In this document: one piece after another, positions 49,402 to 63,115 of the stretch
Numbering within the stretch: the first letter of the stretch is position 1
Layout of the letters: each line of letters begins with the position of its first letter
Assembly: GCA_029204225.1 (NCBI GenBank)
Contig: CM055095.1
Span: forward strand, 21,259,348 to 21,323,347
DNA: 64,000 nt
Reading direction: 5' to 3'
Origin: Diphasiastrum complanatum
Lineage: Eukaryota; Streptophyta; Lycopodiopsida; Lycopodiales; Lycopodiaceae
Notes under the pieces: model-generated
What the model saw: the letters and a program-made list of their open reading frames with translations, nothing else
Database searches by the model: none
What the model was told of the DNA's origin: nothing
Program-made: the position numbers and the translations under genes

Positions 49402-51686
49402 TGGTATTAGAGCTAGATCCATTCATGCTGAGCTAGATCTAGGTTGGAGAGCTGATGGATATCACACACTTGGGGGTGATGGTGGCAAACACTGTGGTGA
49501 GTGTTTTGTAAAAAATCTACTGGAGGAGACATTAATGACGAGGACTTCATAGTGTATGCTTTGGGGGTATAGACATGGTGATACAACAAGATCAGTTATT
49601 TGCATTGACATTGACGGAGTGGTGACTACCTTCAAGGGCGTAGAGAGCTATCTACTAGCTATTTTATAATTGCCTAGATCTGCAAGAGTTTAGGCTTGGT
49701 ATAGGTGTTGGAATCTGTTTGGTTCAAATTCTCAGGTGGTGAGAATAGGAGGAAGCCTGGAGGAAGTCACTTGGAGTCATATATTGCAATATGATCAGGT
49801 TGGGAGACATTGGTCTCAAGACCTCGTGAGCCGTCAATCAAGGATGTGCTTGCATTGACATGATGTCAAGTGACACATAGCCATGGAGAGCGAGCATATG
49901 CTAGGAGCCAGGAGAGGCAGGTGAAGCTTTGGCGATTGGCTTAGATAGCAGGATGGTGACCAGGATTGGAGACAGCAGGCGAGCTCAGTGAGTGGATTTT
50001 GAATCTACTGGGTTGGAACTCAAAGAGATGCTACAAATGCTTAGGTATGATATGTCATTAGATGCATAGGGGATGCTCTTCAACTGGTGCATCATTTATT
50101 GTGTGGTGACCTAGGGACATGTCAGGCCTACTTGGAGGTAGGTGGCATGGAGTGTACCTAGAGGTGGTACATGTCTTGAGGGCATGGAGTGCATCACGAG
50201 GTGGTGAGGATCTACTATGCCTATGGTTTTGAGCCAACATGGATGGAGATGGTTACTCAGGGAGTGACAACACTGATGCTTTGATGAGTACTCACGTGAG
50301 ATGCATAGGTGGTGATCTCCAGTTTGGCATCACATGTTATGGTTTTATTCATCATTCCTTGGTAAAGAGAATGCAATTTATTATTTAGATCTAGTTGGAA
50401 TCTAGTTGCATCACTGGTGGAGAGATTCTTGGGATTATATTAGTGGGTAATGGATACTTGGAAGTCAGATGGTATAGGGTACATCTTTTTGATGGAGCTA
50501 TCCTACCTGATACGTTATGGATAGTGGGTGAGTTGATCATCAAAGCAGTGGGTCTTATCTGCATTTGCTTTGGTTTGGATGACATGATGGATGTGATGGT
50601 GAGAGGCCTATGTACTAGTCAAATGAGAATTGACAACGTCAAGCATAGAAAAGTTGAATCTTCTTGGATGTAGGAGTGGCAAATTGACATCAATATCTCA
50701 GGGAGATAGGTAAGCCATTGAAGTATAGATTGTGGTGAGGTTTGTGTACATTCATTTATTGAGTCCTTGGTAGACTTTGTGCTTGAAGCATGGAAAATGA
50801 ATGAGAATCAGTTTTCAAGATTGGCAAGACAGGATGCTAGAGCAAAGCGGCTCGGAGTAGTGCTTTGTTTGGAAAATACATCATTGATGAGACTTGGAGC
50901 ACTCATTGGATCATGGGAGATCTTTGGATGATGTATGTGGACATCTATTGGATATGCTTGGATATGAGGACATCTTGGTTATAGGCGTGTGCCATGATTG
51001 AGGATCTGATTTGGAGACTAGTGGTGTAGTGGTGGATCTACAAATGATAGGTGCCGGTATGACAAGATACTAGTAACTTCTGGACAGGCCTTGATCATGT
51101 ATTTGACGTTTTACCATTCGTGTTGGTTTGTATGAGTGTGTGTGTGCGCGCGCTTGCATGTTACCTTGTCATGAGAGTCTAAATCTAAGTAGAATTATAT
51201 GTGTTTATGCATTTGCTGCATTGAAACAAAGTAATCATTTGGAATGCTCAATAACTTGTTGTTATGTCTACTAGCTGTCTATATGGTGAGGGTATAACCT
51301 TATAGTGGCAATAAGATTTTCAAGTTGAGCCTCGATCGCTCATTGACGACACATTTACAAGTTTGTGATTGTGAGTGTTCGATAGGACATCTAGCTAGAT
51401 GGAAGATGACAGTATCATGGTGAAAGCCATGTTGCTCATGTGGTCCACTTGTGTTCAAGTCAGATGGGTGACAAGTCAGTTGGTTGAGAGTGTAGTGAAC
51501 TCTCTATGTGAGCATTGTGTGTGCATGATACTTTGTGGGTCAAACCTAATGGTTTGTTGGTGTGCTTGAGTGTGAGTCAAATACAAAGTACCAAGAAGAT
51601 GCACGATATGTTTTGGACACTCGGATATTGCTACATATGCATGTTATTTATGTTTTACTCCTATCACATTTGAGCTTAAGGGAGAG
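49402..51686 (+). mobile_element. Possible non-coding LTR element internal region (LARD-like)
   Basis: Opens with TGGTATTAGAGCTAGATCC, a primer site of the plant copia type. It ends in GAGCTTAAGGGAGAG, a purine tract, directly followed by TGTTAGAAATTAGAG (51,687), an LTR-like start. About 2.3 kb lies between with no recognisable gag or pol; frames are short. The flanking LTRs do not visibly match each other, so pairing them is uncertain. Confidence 0.4.
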
Positions 51687-51990
51687 TGTTAGAAATTAGA
51701 GTTGATATGATTTATATTTTATGAGCTTCAAATGTAATATTGTAATTATCGTACAATTAATCAACTTATTTTTTTTAGTAGTGTTTGGGATTTGACTTGC
51801 CATTGCTTATTAGTTGGGCACTCATCCCATAACTGGCTACTTGGATTAGCCGGGTAGCCACAGTGATAGGAAATTAGGCTGTATAGTACGTTTTTAGTTT
51901 CGTTATTCTATACTCAAGGGCATGTCTTGAATTTGTCAGTTTATGTGGCCACTATCGGGCCTAACTATAGAGATTGGCAGGCGGTAGGCT
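51687..51990 (+). repeat. LTR-like sequence after the polypurine tract
   Basis: Starts TGTTAGAAATTAGAGTTGAT just after the purine tract. No clear CA end; the right border is arbitrary. Confidence 0.3.
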
Positions 51991-53057
51991 AATCTAGTGA
52001 CACTTGTCAAGCCCATGCAGTTTGGGATTTTTACTATATGTACAATGTTTTCTTGTTATTCAAAACTTTTGTTGTGCCATCTTTGAGAGCTTGAGGTGCT
52101 TGAACTATGGTGATCGTGATTGTGATATGCATACTGCACTAGATATTCAGAAATTAACATTACATGGTCTAGAAAATTCCAAAAATCGCACCATAATTTT
52201 TTGCAAATTCAAAACATGCAAATCAATAATGGATGAAAGAATCTTTCAAGAACTTGACAAATTTTTAGATGTCATTTATTGATTCTATTTTGGACTGCTC
52301 AAAATGGCTTCCAACTTTATTGATTTTCTTTTGAGGGCATTCAAACTTCCCATGTGTATTTTCTTGTAGTAAAAACATTCCAATCATTCTTGTTCATATT
52401 TATCTCTTTCTACAAATATATTAATTTTCTTTTATATTAAGTTCTTAAACTATTATGTTGCACTCTTTGCTAGTAATCCTTGAAGATACTTTTGGACTCA
52501 AAAGTCCCATAGTTTTCCTATTGACATTTATCATGTTATTGGTTGTATACTTCTTCAAAAGTTATAGTACCATATGCTATTTCACAATCTTTTTCTAGTG
52601 GCTTAACACCTTAAGCATTATTATGTATATGAGCATCCTTCCCCACGAATATTCTAGTGTCCATCATTTGTGAAAGTTACAATCATACTTGATGATTATA
52701 TAGACTTTTACCCACTATTGCTGTACAATAGACCTCCTTTTTTACATTCAAAATTTAAAAACTTATTCATCTTAAGAAACTTCAACTAATGAATAGTAAA
52801 TGTTTTTCAAAAAGGTTATTAAATATATGCAAAGTAGCAATTCTCTTTTCTCATCCACTTGAAGCATATAATGTTTTCAACTTGATTTTATTGATGTATA
52901 TAAAAACTTTAAAAAAAAAGAGACATCACAATGAATATTTTACAAATAAGATCATTGTAATGTGTTTGCATACTTCTTTTCAAATAATGGATGCATGTGT
53001 GCTACTTCAAACCAAATCAATCTTTGTGTGTGTGTGTGTGTGTGTGTGCACGCACCC

Positions 53058-53135
<78 letters not shown>

Positions 53136-54426
53136 GGTGGATTAACACAAGAGTTGCATGAAAAGGTGCATTTCAAGTATTGTTTAAAATTCCCTTATCT
53201 CTACTACCATGAATCTCATGAAATTCTTTCAAATGTAATTTCTTCATATTAATGATATCAAAATTAAAAAAATAATAAGCAAGATATGATGTGTCAAACA
53301 TGCCAGAAGAGTACATAAAATTTAATAAGTTCCCAACCATACATGTCAAATGCCCTTATTTGAACAACAACTTTAAGAAGGTACATGACCTAAATCATAA
53401 GAGTATTTTTGTAGAGCTCAATATGCACATCAAAAGTTGGTATGCCAAGTGCTAAAACTCACTCCATATATAGAGAAATTGATTGTGGCACTCATTTGAC
53501 TATGATCCTGTATGTGATCATACCATCAAATATTCCAATGAAAAATTGTGTAGACTTTCAAATGGTTGATCAAAGAATGCTATCACAAATGGCAAAAGTA
53601 TAATTTGAATAGCATTAGGGGGTTGTTAATAGTCTCTCTTAGTCACATCTCACATACTAGAATCTAAACAAAATATTTATATACATCATAATGCGAAAAT
53701 TAATTATTAAAAAGCACAAGACATTGAATGCAAAATAGTGAAAATAAGGTATTCTATGTAAAAAAGACATTGTATTGAGTAGGTATATATTTTTTTTTTT
53801 TTGAGGGCATGGGCAACACTAGCAAATATGTTGTGGTTATGTACAACATTTACAAGATAGCCTAGCCAAGTACCTAAGCTCTGGAGCAAGCTCCTAGTAT
53901 GTCTCGTATCCATTTTGGCTAGAATTCTAGCCCTACTCACCAACTTTGCATTGAACGATCCTATCCAATGTGGCTATGATGGGTGACATTAAAATATGGT
54001 ATATTAAACTGTGACTTGCAACACCATGAATATTATATTTTTAATGACATCCTTTTCAAAAATCTTCCATATAACCATAGTAATATGTGACTCAAAGAAG
54101 TTTCAATTTGGGGTTTGCAAAAATATGGATATCAACATTCAAGTTGCCTAGGTCAAGTGATTGTTTGGGATATATTCCATATTTTTTTGATTAGCTCTAC
54201 CTATCAATCCAATGGATAATCTTGAGCAACAAACTAGACCCAAATTGATGCCATTGCCAAATTGGAAATTCTTTGACTTAGTTATGGTCCAATAAATGCA
54301 CGACAATTTTATGCAAATTTTTGTGTGCATGTCCATAAAAATGTTCTTGTTACAACTCTAGTGTTACAAACAAAGAGAGATTTGTAAACATTTGTACTTC
54401 CAAATATGTTGACATGCTTTTCAAAC
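51991..54426. other. Intergenic, no gene seen apart from a microsatellite
   Basis: AT-rich with scattered short frames and no recognised domain. The right part may include the 3' UTR of the minus-strand GDSL gene. Confidence 0.4.
53024..53130. repeat. (TG)13 and (GA)35 microsatellites
   Basis: TG tract at 53,024-53,049, a 10-nt gap (CACGCACCCA), then an uninterrupted GA tract to 53,130. Confidence 0.95.
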
Positions 54427-57400
54427 TCACAAGGGTGAAAGTCTAGATGTTTGTACACATGACAACCAAGTAGCAAGGTTCGTCGTGGGTGTTTTGCTTT
54501 GAATAAAACCACTATTATCAATGAAGAGTGATGTCAAACCAGCCCATCCAGCTTGTGTAGGATGGATATGGTCCCAAAAGAAATGAGTTTGTGGATTTTT
54601 ACAGAGTGTAAACAAGCTTTCTCCACTTTCACTTGTTTGAGCACAATAAGTGTCTGTTCCCGGCATTCCAATACAACAAGGTTGAAGTTTGTGCTTCAGA
54701 CCTGCATTGGATAACACCCCAATTCAAAGAGAATACTTAAATCCCATATATATAAAACATTATGAAACTTTGTGTAACATAATCTTTATGATATCCATGT
54801 TAAGCAACTAAATTTAGAACAACTTGTCAAGCAAGCTAACAAAGCTACATCCGTTGACAAAGGGAGTCACTGTGGTGTTTTATAATGAGTAACATAATCT
54901 TTATGATATCCAAGATAAGCAACTAAAACTAGAGTAGAACAACTTGTCAAGCAAGCTAACAAAGGTACATGCGTTGACAAAGGGAGTCACTGTGGTGTTT
55001 TATAATGAATAAATAAAATCAATTTTATTTTGATTGATTTTGGGTGAGGTTCCTTGGGTTGATAATTTAGCGTTGGTTGCTTTGTTGATTCTAGACTACA
55101 ACCAAATGATTGACATGGAGTCAGGGATAACAAGGAGTAGTAGAATTGGTTGAGAAACAGTTAAATCTATGGAAGTATAAAGAACTAGGGATTTGAGCTC
55201 GTTAATAGAGTTAGAGGAGAAGATGAAGAGGAGGCATCAATAAACAAAATGAAGATAGGAATATGAGCCAGTAAGAGTAATGGATAGGGTGAAAATTTTG
55301 AGGAACCAATCTAGTCCAAGATAGACTTGGTGTTTAGAAGAGTGTGGGTGTTTAGGGAAAGACATCTACTTAGGTAATAAAGAAGAGTAACAAGATACTG
55401 GTATTGGTTTTTTGAAAACAAGATAAAAAAAATACATTTATATATATCTAACTAGGTTGAGAAAAAAAATTAAAATAAGTATCTCCTCCGTTAGACATGA
55501 CAAAGATTAAGCAAAATGAAAAAGTATTAGTGATGAATAACACGTTATTAGGAAAAATCTTCTGTTAAAATAAGAACAAGGTAGAAAACTAGTATGTGGC
55601 TTGAAACTCATGATTGTAGAAAATACTCATCTAAATATTTATCGCAATATAGCAAATCAATTTGATGCCGAGGACACTTGGATGCTAGAAAAAATCTCAC
55701 TCGAACAAGAACTTTATGAAGCTTTGTTGCCTTCAAAACGACAACTCTTGGGTTGGATGACATCCCTATGGAGTTATATAAAGTGTGCTCGAATAACATC
55801 AAAGCAGATATAACACAAGTTCTTATAAATATCTAAGAAAACAAACGTACACTAGAGAAACTCTCAGAAGGGTTGATTATTTTGGTACCTAAAAGGAAGG
55901 AAGTTGCTTTAGTCAAAGATTTATGACCTTTAACCATGTTGGACACCCAATGTCTATTAGAATGAATGCTATTGCACAAAGATTGGTGCAAGTTCTTGCT
56001 AAGTATGTGGATGTTGAACAATTCATGCTTACTGGAAAGAAACATATCTCTAACAATGTCTTCAATGCAACTACAACCGTTGATATTGCCTTACCATAGA
56101 AGAACCCTTCAACTGTTGATTGGACTTAGTTGGGATTGTTTGCTGAAATAATATACCTGCTTGGATATTCTTGAATTCAATTTGAATATTGTTAAATATC
56201 TATTCCAAAGTCCTATTGTTGTTATCCAGGTCAATGGAAGGCTATTTAACAAAATTGTCATTAAAAGTGGATTTAAATATGTTTGTGCTCTTTCCCCTGT
56301 GCTTTATGCTATTGTTACTTAACCCCTCAAAAAGAGGATAAGAGATTTTGTTGAAAAAAGTGACTCGATAGGATTTGTGCAGTGTAACAATAGCTTTCTC
56401 ATCAACTCTTTATTGATAACACTACAAGGTTCTTGCTCGTCTCTGCAGGTAGTTTGGAATGTAAGCTCAAAATCCAATTTATGAAGTTATCCTTGACCCA
56501 CCCAACAAGAATAACTTGGAAGAAGTCTAATGCTTTAATTTCTAAGTTTTTCACATATATGCCAAATTGATTGAAAGAGTACAACCTTAGATTGATACCA
56601 ATTAGGAAAATAGCTAGATACATTCCTATTAGTTGGGCAATTTAAAAAAAATATTATAGTTTTTTGTTCTATATTAGAAAATTCCTAAAATGTATTGGAG
56701 GGGCCTTATCTTTCCTTCTCAAACATGATCTTACCACTTAATCATTCTATCCCTTTTGTCTTTTGTTTGTCTATGTGGGTAGGGGCTGAAGGCCACTTCA
56801 AGGCATTTTAAAAAATGATGAGACATTTTTTGCGAAGAGGGAAGATGCATTGTGTGGAATGGTTTACACCATCGAAAAATGGTGGATTAGAAGTGCCTCA
56901 TTCTAAAATTCAACCTTCTAGATTGATTGGCAAAGAATTTTTTTCTTTCTTTCTAAAATGTTGACAATAATCAATTTTCTATGGTAGTCATTAAGCAAGT
57001 GATCTTTCCCTCTAAAATTGGAATAGAAGGCAAATGAAGTGGATCTTCTTTAGAAGACTAACACTAAATTGGAACATGAAACACATAAAGATCTTGTTAT
57101 GTATATATAAAAGTAGGGGACAACTCTTGACTTTGGATGCTAATATGAAAGTAAGTATGTCGGACAAGATTTGGTTCTATGAAATGTATGTTATGAATGC
57201 ATTTCAAGGGATCCTGCCACAAGGAAAGGCTTAAATTTTGGGGGGAATTGTTCAACATGGGTGGTAAAATAAAATCAACATAGGCTTTTGAAATTGGAAT
57301 TTGATATAAATGATAGAGACATATTGCTAAATTATATCAAAGAACTCAATCTTAATTTTTTGAATAATGACTAAAGTAAAGACCTAAATTTATAATGGAG

Positions 57401-60400
57401 ATGGGAAAATGCTAAAAGTCGCATGACTTTAGTTACAAAAATCCATAGTTCATGATCATAGGGAAGAACTTCTTGTTGGACATACAATTTTGAGGATGCT
57501 TTTTCATTGTTCCAAATGGGCCTCTAGATTTGTATTCAATTAGAAATGCTAAGTGGGAAAATTGAAATGGTTCTCATAGAGGATAATCACAAAACACTAC
57601 TTGCTCTCAAGATGCTTTTGGTTGACAGTAGTGAGAAGTTTTCACACGTGTGGGAACAACCCAAAATGTGTGATTGATCTCCTAAGATGTGTGTGATTGC
57701 ACAAAGATCTTGCACTTGATTGATTCTACAATCTATCTTGAAAATTCTAAGGCAAGAGCACATAGAACATGCATAAATCATTCACCAGAGTGCAATATTT
57801 GAATGTTATGAGAATACTGACGAAGAAGAATTCTTCGATGCTTGCAACACTGAAGCGGATGTTTTGAATGAAGAAATTAAAGTTGCAACACGAACTCTAA
57901 AGAGTCTGATGATGATTCGAGTGACGAATCTGAACACGAATTTGGTAATAAGAACTAGGCTGACGACAAGAATATATCTATGGAGTCAACCATGCACGAA
58001 ATTCATGGCCATACCAAGGCCAGTATGACAGAAGATATCATTCTACCAGATTCTACTTAACTAATTGAACTTGCACTTGGCAGATTTGTGCATGTTTTAA
58101 CATTCACATGGAAAGGCAACTCATGATGAAAAAACTAAGTATAGAAAAGGCTTGCTCTCGGGTAGAGAGAAAATACATGCATGAGCTCTCGGGTAGAGAG
58201 AGAAAGCGCACAAAATGAGAAAACATGATTTTTCACTCTATGAATGACTATTTCATTCTTGCTCTTATAGGATCCAAGAGCATACACTTGATGACACAAC
58301 CACTTGCTTTCTAAATGATTTAGAACATGATCTAAGCCATTAATAACATGAGATATCTCCATACATGAGGCATCATACAAAACTAGCATTGCCTCACTCC
58401 AACTTTGAGATGTAGAATGGTACATCAAATGATAGAAGAGAAGAAAAAGTGAATGTGTTGGAGTGGATACCACCTGAAAATTGTCCCTCTTTCCCATGAG
58501 TTGTGAGCCACATAGAATCGGCCTTGTCTCTTGAAAATCTCCTTGGCACCATGAGTTGGGATGACGACTCCTCAAGCCTTGGTCTTTCTCCATCATGCTC
58601 TTGGATTGTTGGTAGATATGAGGATCTTACCATCATCCTCTTGATAGAGATGAGATTTTTCTTACTCCTTACATGCAAAGGAATATTGACAAAGCATATG
58701 GATCTAAAGATCCCAAAAGTATCAACTATTGCAATCTTCCTATCAAGCACCATTGATAAGAGATACATCCAATTGAAGTCTTCAATGAAGGAGTCACATA
58801 AAAAAGTACCATCTTTGCTTCTACTTGATGAAACAAGATCATCCAAATGAACAAGATGGAAAAATTGTTGAGAAGTAGAACACCTTGGTAACAAGATATT
58901 TTTGAAGGTCATCAAATGCCGTGTTAAGGCCACCTATTTACATTTCTTAAAGAGGCTTGCAAATCTCTCTTGATTGCTCTACCCGCTACCGAAAAAGGAG
59001 ATTGTTGAAGTTTGGAACAAGGAGGACTATAATAGATCATCAAAGACTGTATGCTGAGTCTCAATATCTCTAATTATGACCTTTATCAACGTAATATGTT
59101 AGCACAACATATGATATGAAATCAAACTTATGGATAAATGCTATACTTTTTAGGTTTGTCCCTTTAGATTTTTGGACGTTCTTCAGACCATATCTCTCTT
59201 ATGTTGACATTTTGTGCTATAAGTACTTGACAAACTCCGAGTATGATTTTGGTGAGATAATACCAAAAAAGGTTTTTTCTTTACTAGGAGGTTATAATAT
59301 AGTTGTAGGAGCATGATGGTGGCCTTGCAAAATGTCAGAACACAAAAAATTTGAACTCTAATGTACATGTTGTATGTAATGGTAATGCTGCTAGAATGGT
59401 GTAAGAGAGTTAATCTTTTTTTTGCATCACAGGTGAAAACACATACTTTATTATTGTTTAAAATAGGGTTTAGGATGCTGAATGCAAATTTCCATCCTAA
59501 ATTGGGATTATGATTTTGCTTCTTTCTGGATGTAATGTGCATGAATCAATAATAATCATGCTAGTGAGTTTTTGTTACATAGGAAGCGTGGTGTTTAGGG
59601 TGCTGAATTGCAAATAATTCCCTTCTTAGGATGGGAGTGATTATGCGCTTTTCAACATTAATGTTCATGCCACAAGAACATATTAGAGAAAAAAATAACA
59701 AATAGCAATGATGTTACTAATGTATTGGTGCAATCATACATACCTGAGGGAACTGTTTATTGCCCCAACATGAATATTAAGAAATGATCTATTGGTTGAA
59801 GGAAAATTTCTCATTTGAAAACTTAAAATTGAAAGAAACGCATGAAAAGTGATGGGCAAAGATGGAAACTGACCGAAGAGGTATTGATGGTGGAAGATGA
59901 ACGAGAAAGCTGCAACTTGATCCAAAATGACGAAGTCTGCATCATCTCCGGATCCTAGTGATGCCTTGATGCCTTGCAGCAACAGATTGTTGTGGTAAGC
60001 TATTGCTAAATCGAATTCTTTCACACAGCGCCTGAACCCAAATACAGCACTTACATAGGGTGCACATCCCATATTTCCCAGGTTAGAAATCACGAACTTC
60101 TTCATCCCCAGACCGTGCAGGCGCTCAACGTTCCTAACGATCTCTCCCGTTACGTTTACTATGTAGGCTGGTAGCTCCTGCCAGCATTTTTGTCCATATA
60201 GTTAGTTCTGTTTCCTTCATTACGAGATATTTTCAATCCATGCAGTTAGTTCTGTTAACCTATTTGCCACTATTCTAGCAGAGTGGCAAGAAGTGATGTT
60301 TTGTTGGTACTTCACAGAATGAACAAAAAGGTTAATGGTACGCACATGTTTATTTGAAGACTGAAGCCTCTTAGTTCTTGCAAGTTTGCACAGAATCCAC

Positions 60401-60608
60401 TCAGATATGCTTAGAACCGTCTCACACTCGCAATTTCTCAGGGTTAGTGTTTCTTGACGACATCCAGAGAATCATCCGAGCAGATATATCATATACAGTT
60501 CTTGCTCAAACTCGCAATATCTACTTGGAAATTCTAGTCCCGATTTAAATGTGTTCAAATCATTCTATGCAGGTAGGGGACACACAGAGAAGCGTAGTAA
60601 GCAGAGTC

Positions 60609-60654
<46 letters not shown>

Positions 60655-62054
60655 CAAAACGGCATGTTAGTATTGTTCATCTTGTAACTCTTTGTTCTTT
60701 TTCTTGTGATTATAGTGCTGTTTATAAGGCAGACGCCTCTATAAGTACATGTACAGTAGCGTGCTTGGATGCACGGATCTGAAGCCCCATAAAATAAGTT
60801 CATAATTAGAAGGGAAGAGGCAGTTAACCTCTGAGGGTCTGAATGCTGGCAAATGTATGTAACAACAACTTTAGATGCATATATATATATAAATAAATAT
60901 ATATATATATATACATACAGGCATACATATAGATATGCCTTATTTGCAATTTGCAACAACGAAACATCTACATGGCTTTTGCAAGAATTGCAAATGTGCA
61001 CAGAATATTGAGCTGATAATTTTGAGACTGACCATGCAGAATACGGTATTCAAAGTGTATTCAATCATAACAGGTCCTAGTCTTCTTGTTATGTGCAAAT
61101 TTCGGATTGATCAGAACAAAGATAAAGTATGGTAACAGCACCTGCAACGAACCGTTTGCAGCCAAATATAGCAGATAGTCGTTTCCTCCGGTCGATAAGA
61201 GGACGACAGAGTCGGTTAATGAAGGCAGCCCTGATAGATTTGCTCGTAGCAATTCCTCAAACTGATCTACTTGTGTGGCGAAATTCGTCGGCTCGTAACC
61301 TGCAAATACTCCACTCCCAGCAAAGGCGAAGTTTATACCATCCTTCACTCCTTCGGGGAGATTGATGTATTGTTGCAAATGCGCATATGGCACTGGTGAC
61401 GATGTTCCCATGGCCTGTGCTGAAAGGAAGCCCGCCACCACATAAGAACATTGTCAAACATTGGCATCTTCTTTGTTTAGTTTTTGCAAATCTTTGTACG
61501 TCTCGTATATCAATCAGAAAATGGAAATGCCGTGGAGTACGATTTTACCCAGGTAGTCAGTGAGGAGCCGGCCATTGGAGAAGCGGCCACTAGGTCGACG
61601 AGGCCAGGTCATCCCATAAGGCGAGTTCCATGATTGAGCGGATTGATTTCGGTTTCCAGTGTCCACATAAGAATCTCCAAAAACAAATAACGATGTTGCT
61701 TTGGCTCCGCACAACATTCCTAGTCAACTCTGATGTCAGTAAATAGAAATCCTCGTAAATCCAGTGATTTGCCAACAAGAACAGAAGATATCACAACTTG
61801 AGTGAAAAGTTTTATAAATCCGTTGATTGCTCACAAGATTAGAAGATGGAAATCTTCACGAATCCAGTAGTTGCTCATAGCACTAGAAGGCATCATAGCA
61901 TTATCATAACTAGAGCTGGTCCGTTCAATGTTAATCCAGATAACGTTAACGCAGCTATTTGCAACTGAAATATAAATATTATGGACATGAGATTACCAGA
62001 AAAAATGGCTGAAACAAAGAGCGAGAAGAAGACGCTTTTGGTGATGGAGTCCAT
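54427..62054 (-). CDS. GDSL esterase/lipase, At5g03610-like
   Basis: Secreted-type SGNH hydrolase acting on ester substrates. Minus-strand exons: 62054-61997, 61719-61549, 61419-61142, 60177-59874, 54701-54427. All junctions are GT-AG and in phase, giving 361 residues. MDSITKSVFFSLFVSAIFS forms an N-terminal signal peptide. Block I FGDSYVDTGN gives the nucleophile Ser36. Block II NFAFAGSGVF provides the oxyanion Gly. Block III GGND (154-157) has Asn156. Block V FFWDHIHPTQAGW gives Asp314 and His317, so the catalytic set is complete. Conserved Cys of the subfamily (GCAPYV, LQPCCIG, CAQ, TLC) are also present. The C-terminus runs about 40 residues past the catalytic His, somewhat longer than usual. 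Intron 4 is 5.2 kb and carries LINE and copia remains; intron 3 has GA and AT microsatellites. Confidence 0.92.
54774..55008. repeat. Tandem duplication (115 and 120 bp) in GDSL intron 4
   Basis: GTAACATAATCTTTATGATA starts at 54,774 and at 54,889. Both copies end GTGTTTTATAATGA. A few substitutions and a small insertion separate them. Confidence 0.85.
55650..57240 (+). mobile_element. LINE (L1-type) reverse transcriptase relic in GDSL intron 4
   Basis: Frameshifted but ordered blocks: GLDDIPMELYKVCSNN, then EGLIILVPKRKEVALVKDL (the I-x-L-I-P-K...D-x-R-P motif). VVIQVNGRLFNKIVIKSGF then ALSPVLYAIV (near 56,220-56,320) replaces the usual G-x-x-Q-G-C-P-L-S-P. MRHFLRRGKMHCVEWF and NGGLEVPHSKI (near 56,810-56,910) are from the thumb/zf-RVT region. 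Opposite in strand to the host gene. Confidence 0.7.
57241..58393. other. GDSL intron 4 sequence, nothing recognised
   Basis: No clear domain. A plus-strand acidic stretch (ENTDEEEFFDACN near 57,815) is open only briefly. Confidence 0.35.
58394..58933 (-). mobile_element. Possible copia integrase remnant
   Basis: The minus-strand frame reads HLVHLDDLVSSS then FLCDSFIEDFNWMYLL, similar in spacing to the copia integrase core H-x-D-x-x-G-P...F-I-D-D-F-S-R. The rest is unrecognisable. Weak call. Confidence 0.35.
60611..60652. repeat. (GA)21 microsatellite in GDSL intron 3
   Basis: Uninterrupted GA tract (CT on the transcribed sense strand). An (AT)n tract lies at about 60,880-60,912 in the same intron. 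Confidence 0.95.
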
Positions 62055-63115
62055 ACTTTCGATTCACCACTCTGTAATCAAAGATACTGTTCTGTTCCTG
62101 ACTGCAGCTGCAATTTTGGTGGCTTGCATCTCCAACTGCACCATATAACGTCTTCAGCCAAGATCAGCGTCATGCGTTGCAGCAGTTGAACGATTTCTTC
62201 AACACCCAGGCCACAGATTAAGTCGTTCCAAAATGAGTGTTGTAACCTACGCTGAGAAGCAGCATAGAATTAGGCAGCAGAAGCAAGCCGATCAGTAAGT
62301 GGAAACTGTTTTGCAAAAGTACAACAAAATCAGGAGTATCTGCTCTCTTTGTGATTTTTTCTGTATCATTTCCTGGCTTTTTCTTCTCTCATCGTTTCAT
62401 TCGTCTCGTGAAATCATACAATCATCTCTGTCTCGTATCAGTATCTGTATCAGTGTACGAGAGAATCGACTCTTTGGTGTCGTTTCGTTCGCCATTTCCC
62501 CAAAATGTGCTCGCGAAACCTTTTTTAAGTTATCCTAAAAAGAACCTGCAATTTTTAAAGCTTCTCAATTTTTTTTAAAGACTATAACTCATTAAATGGC
62601 TTATATGCTTACATAAAAAAATCGTCAAACATTTTATGATATTGGTTTATGAGAAAAGATGTCGGCTCCATTCCTATACTTTGCTGATTTTCCCGAGCAC
62701 AGGTCTTTGCATGAATTTTATCAATATAGGGTATTGGTAGGGGATGGAGCATCCTAGGCATATCTTATCCTTGAACCCCAATGGGCGGGGGACTCCTCGG
62801 AGCTACCCAATAGCATGCTTCACCGACTCGCCCTTGAAAGATAATGTATGTCTTAAAAATGCTGTATTTGTTGAACGTAATTGCAAAGGAAGAGTCACTC
62901 GACTTTATTTCGTAGGGAAATCTTTTTTTGTTTTTGTTTTCCATGAGAGAATGTCAAAAGTGATCTACAAGATGAGTTTTAGTCAATTTTATTGGTCCAT
63001 GTAGATTTTAAGGTTTGACCAATGATGGTCAACAAATTTTTTTTTGATGTACAAATGCAAGGGGGTTATCTTTTATAGAAGACAAGTGAAATTTTTATTT
63101 AGTCCTACCCAACAC
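62055..63115. promoter_or_regulatory. Upstream flank of the GDSL gene
   Basis: Should contain the GDSL promoter and 5' UTR on the minus strand; no convincing TATA box seen. A plus-strand frame at 62,744-63,004 (86 codons, starts MEHPRHILSLNPNG) resembles no family I know and is probably chance. Confidence 0.35.

Noticed and set aside
53707-53943. 78-codon minus-strand frame
   Set aside because: No recognisable domain; contains a low-complexity Lys run and overlaps an AT-rich tract.
62744-63004. 86-codon plus-strand frame upstream of the GDSL gene
   Set aside because: No family resemblance, no splice or promoter context; left as unsupported.
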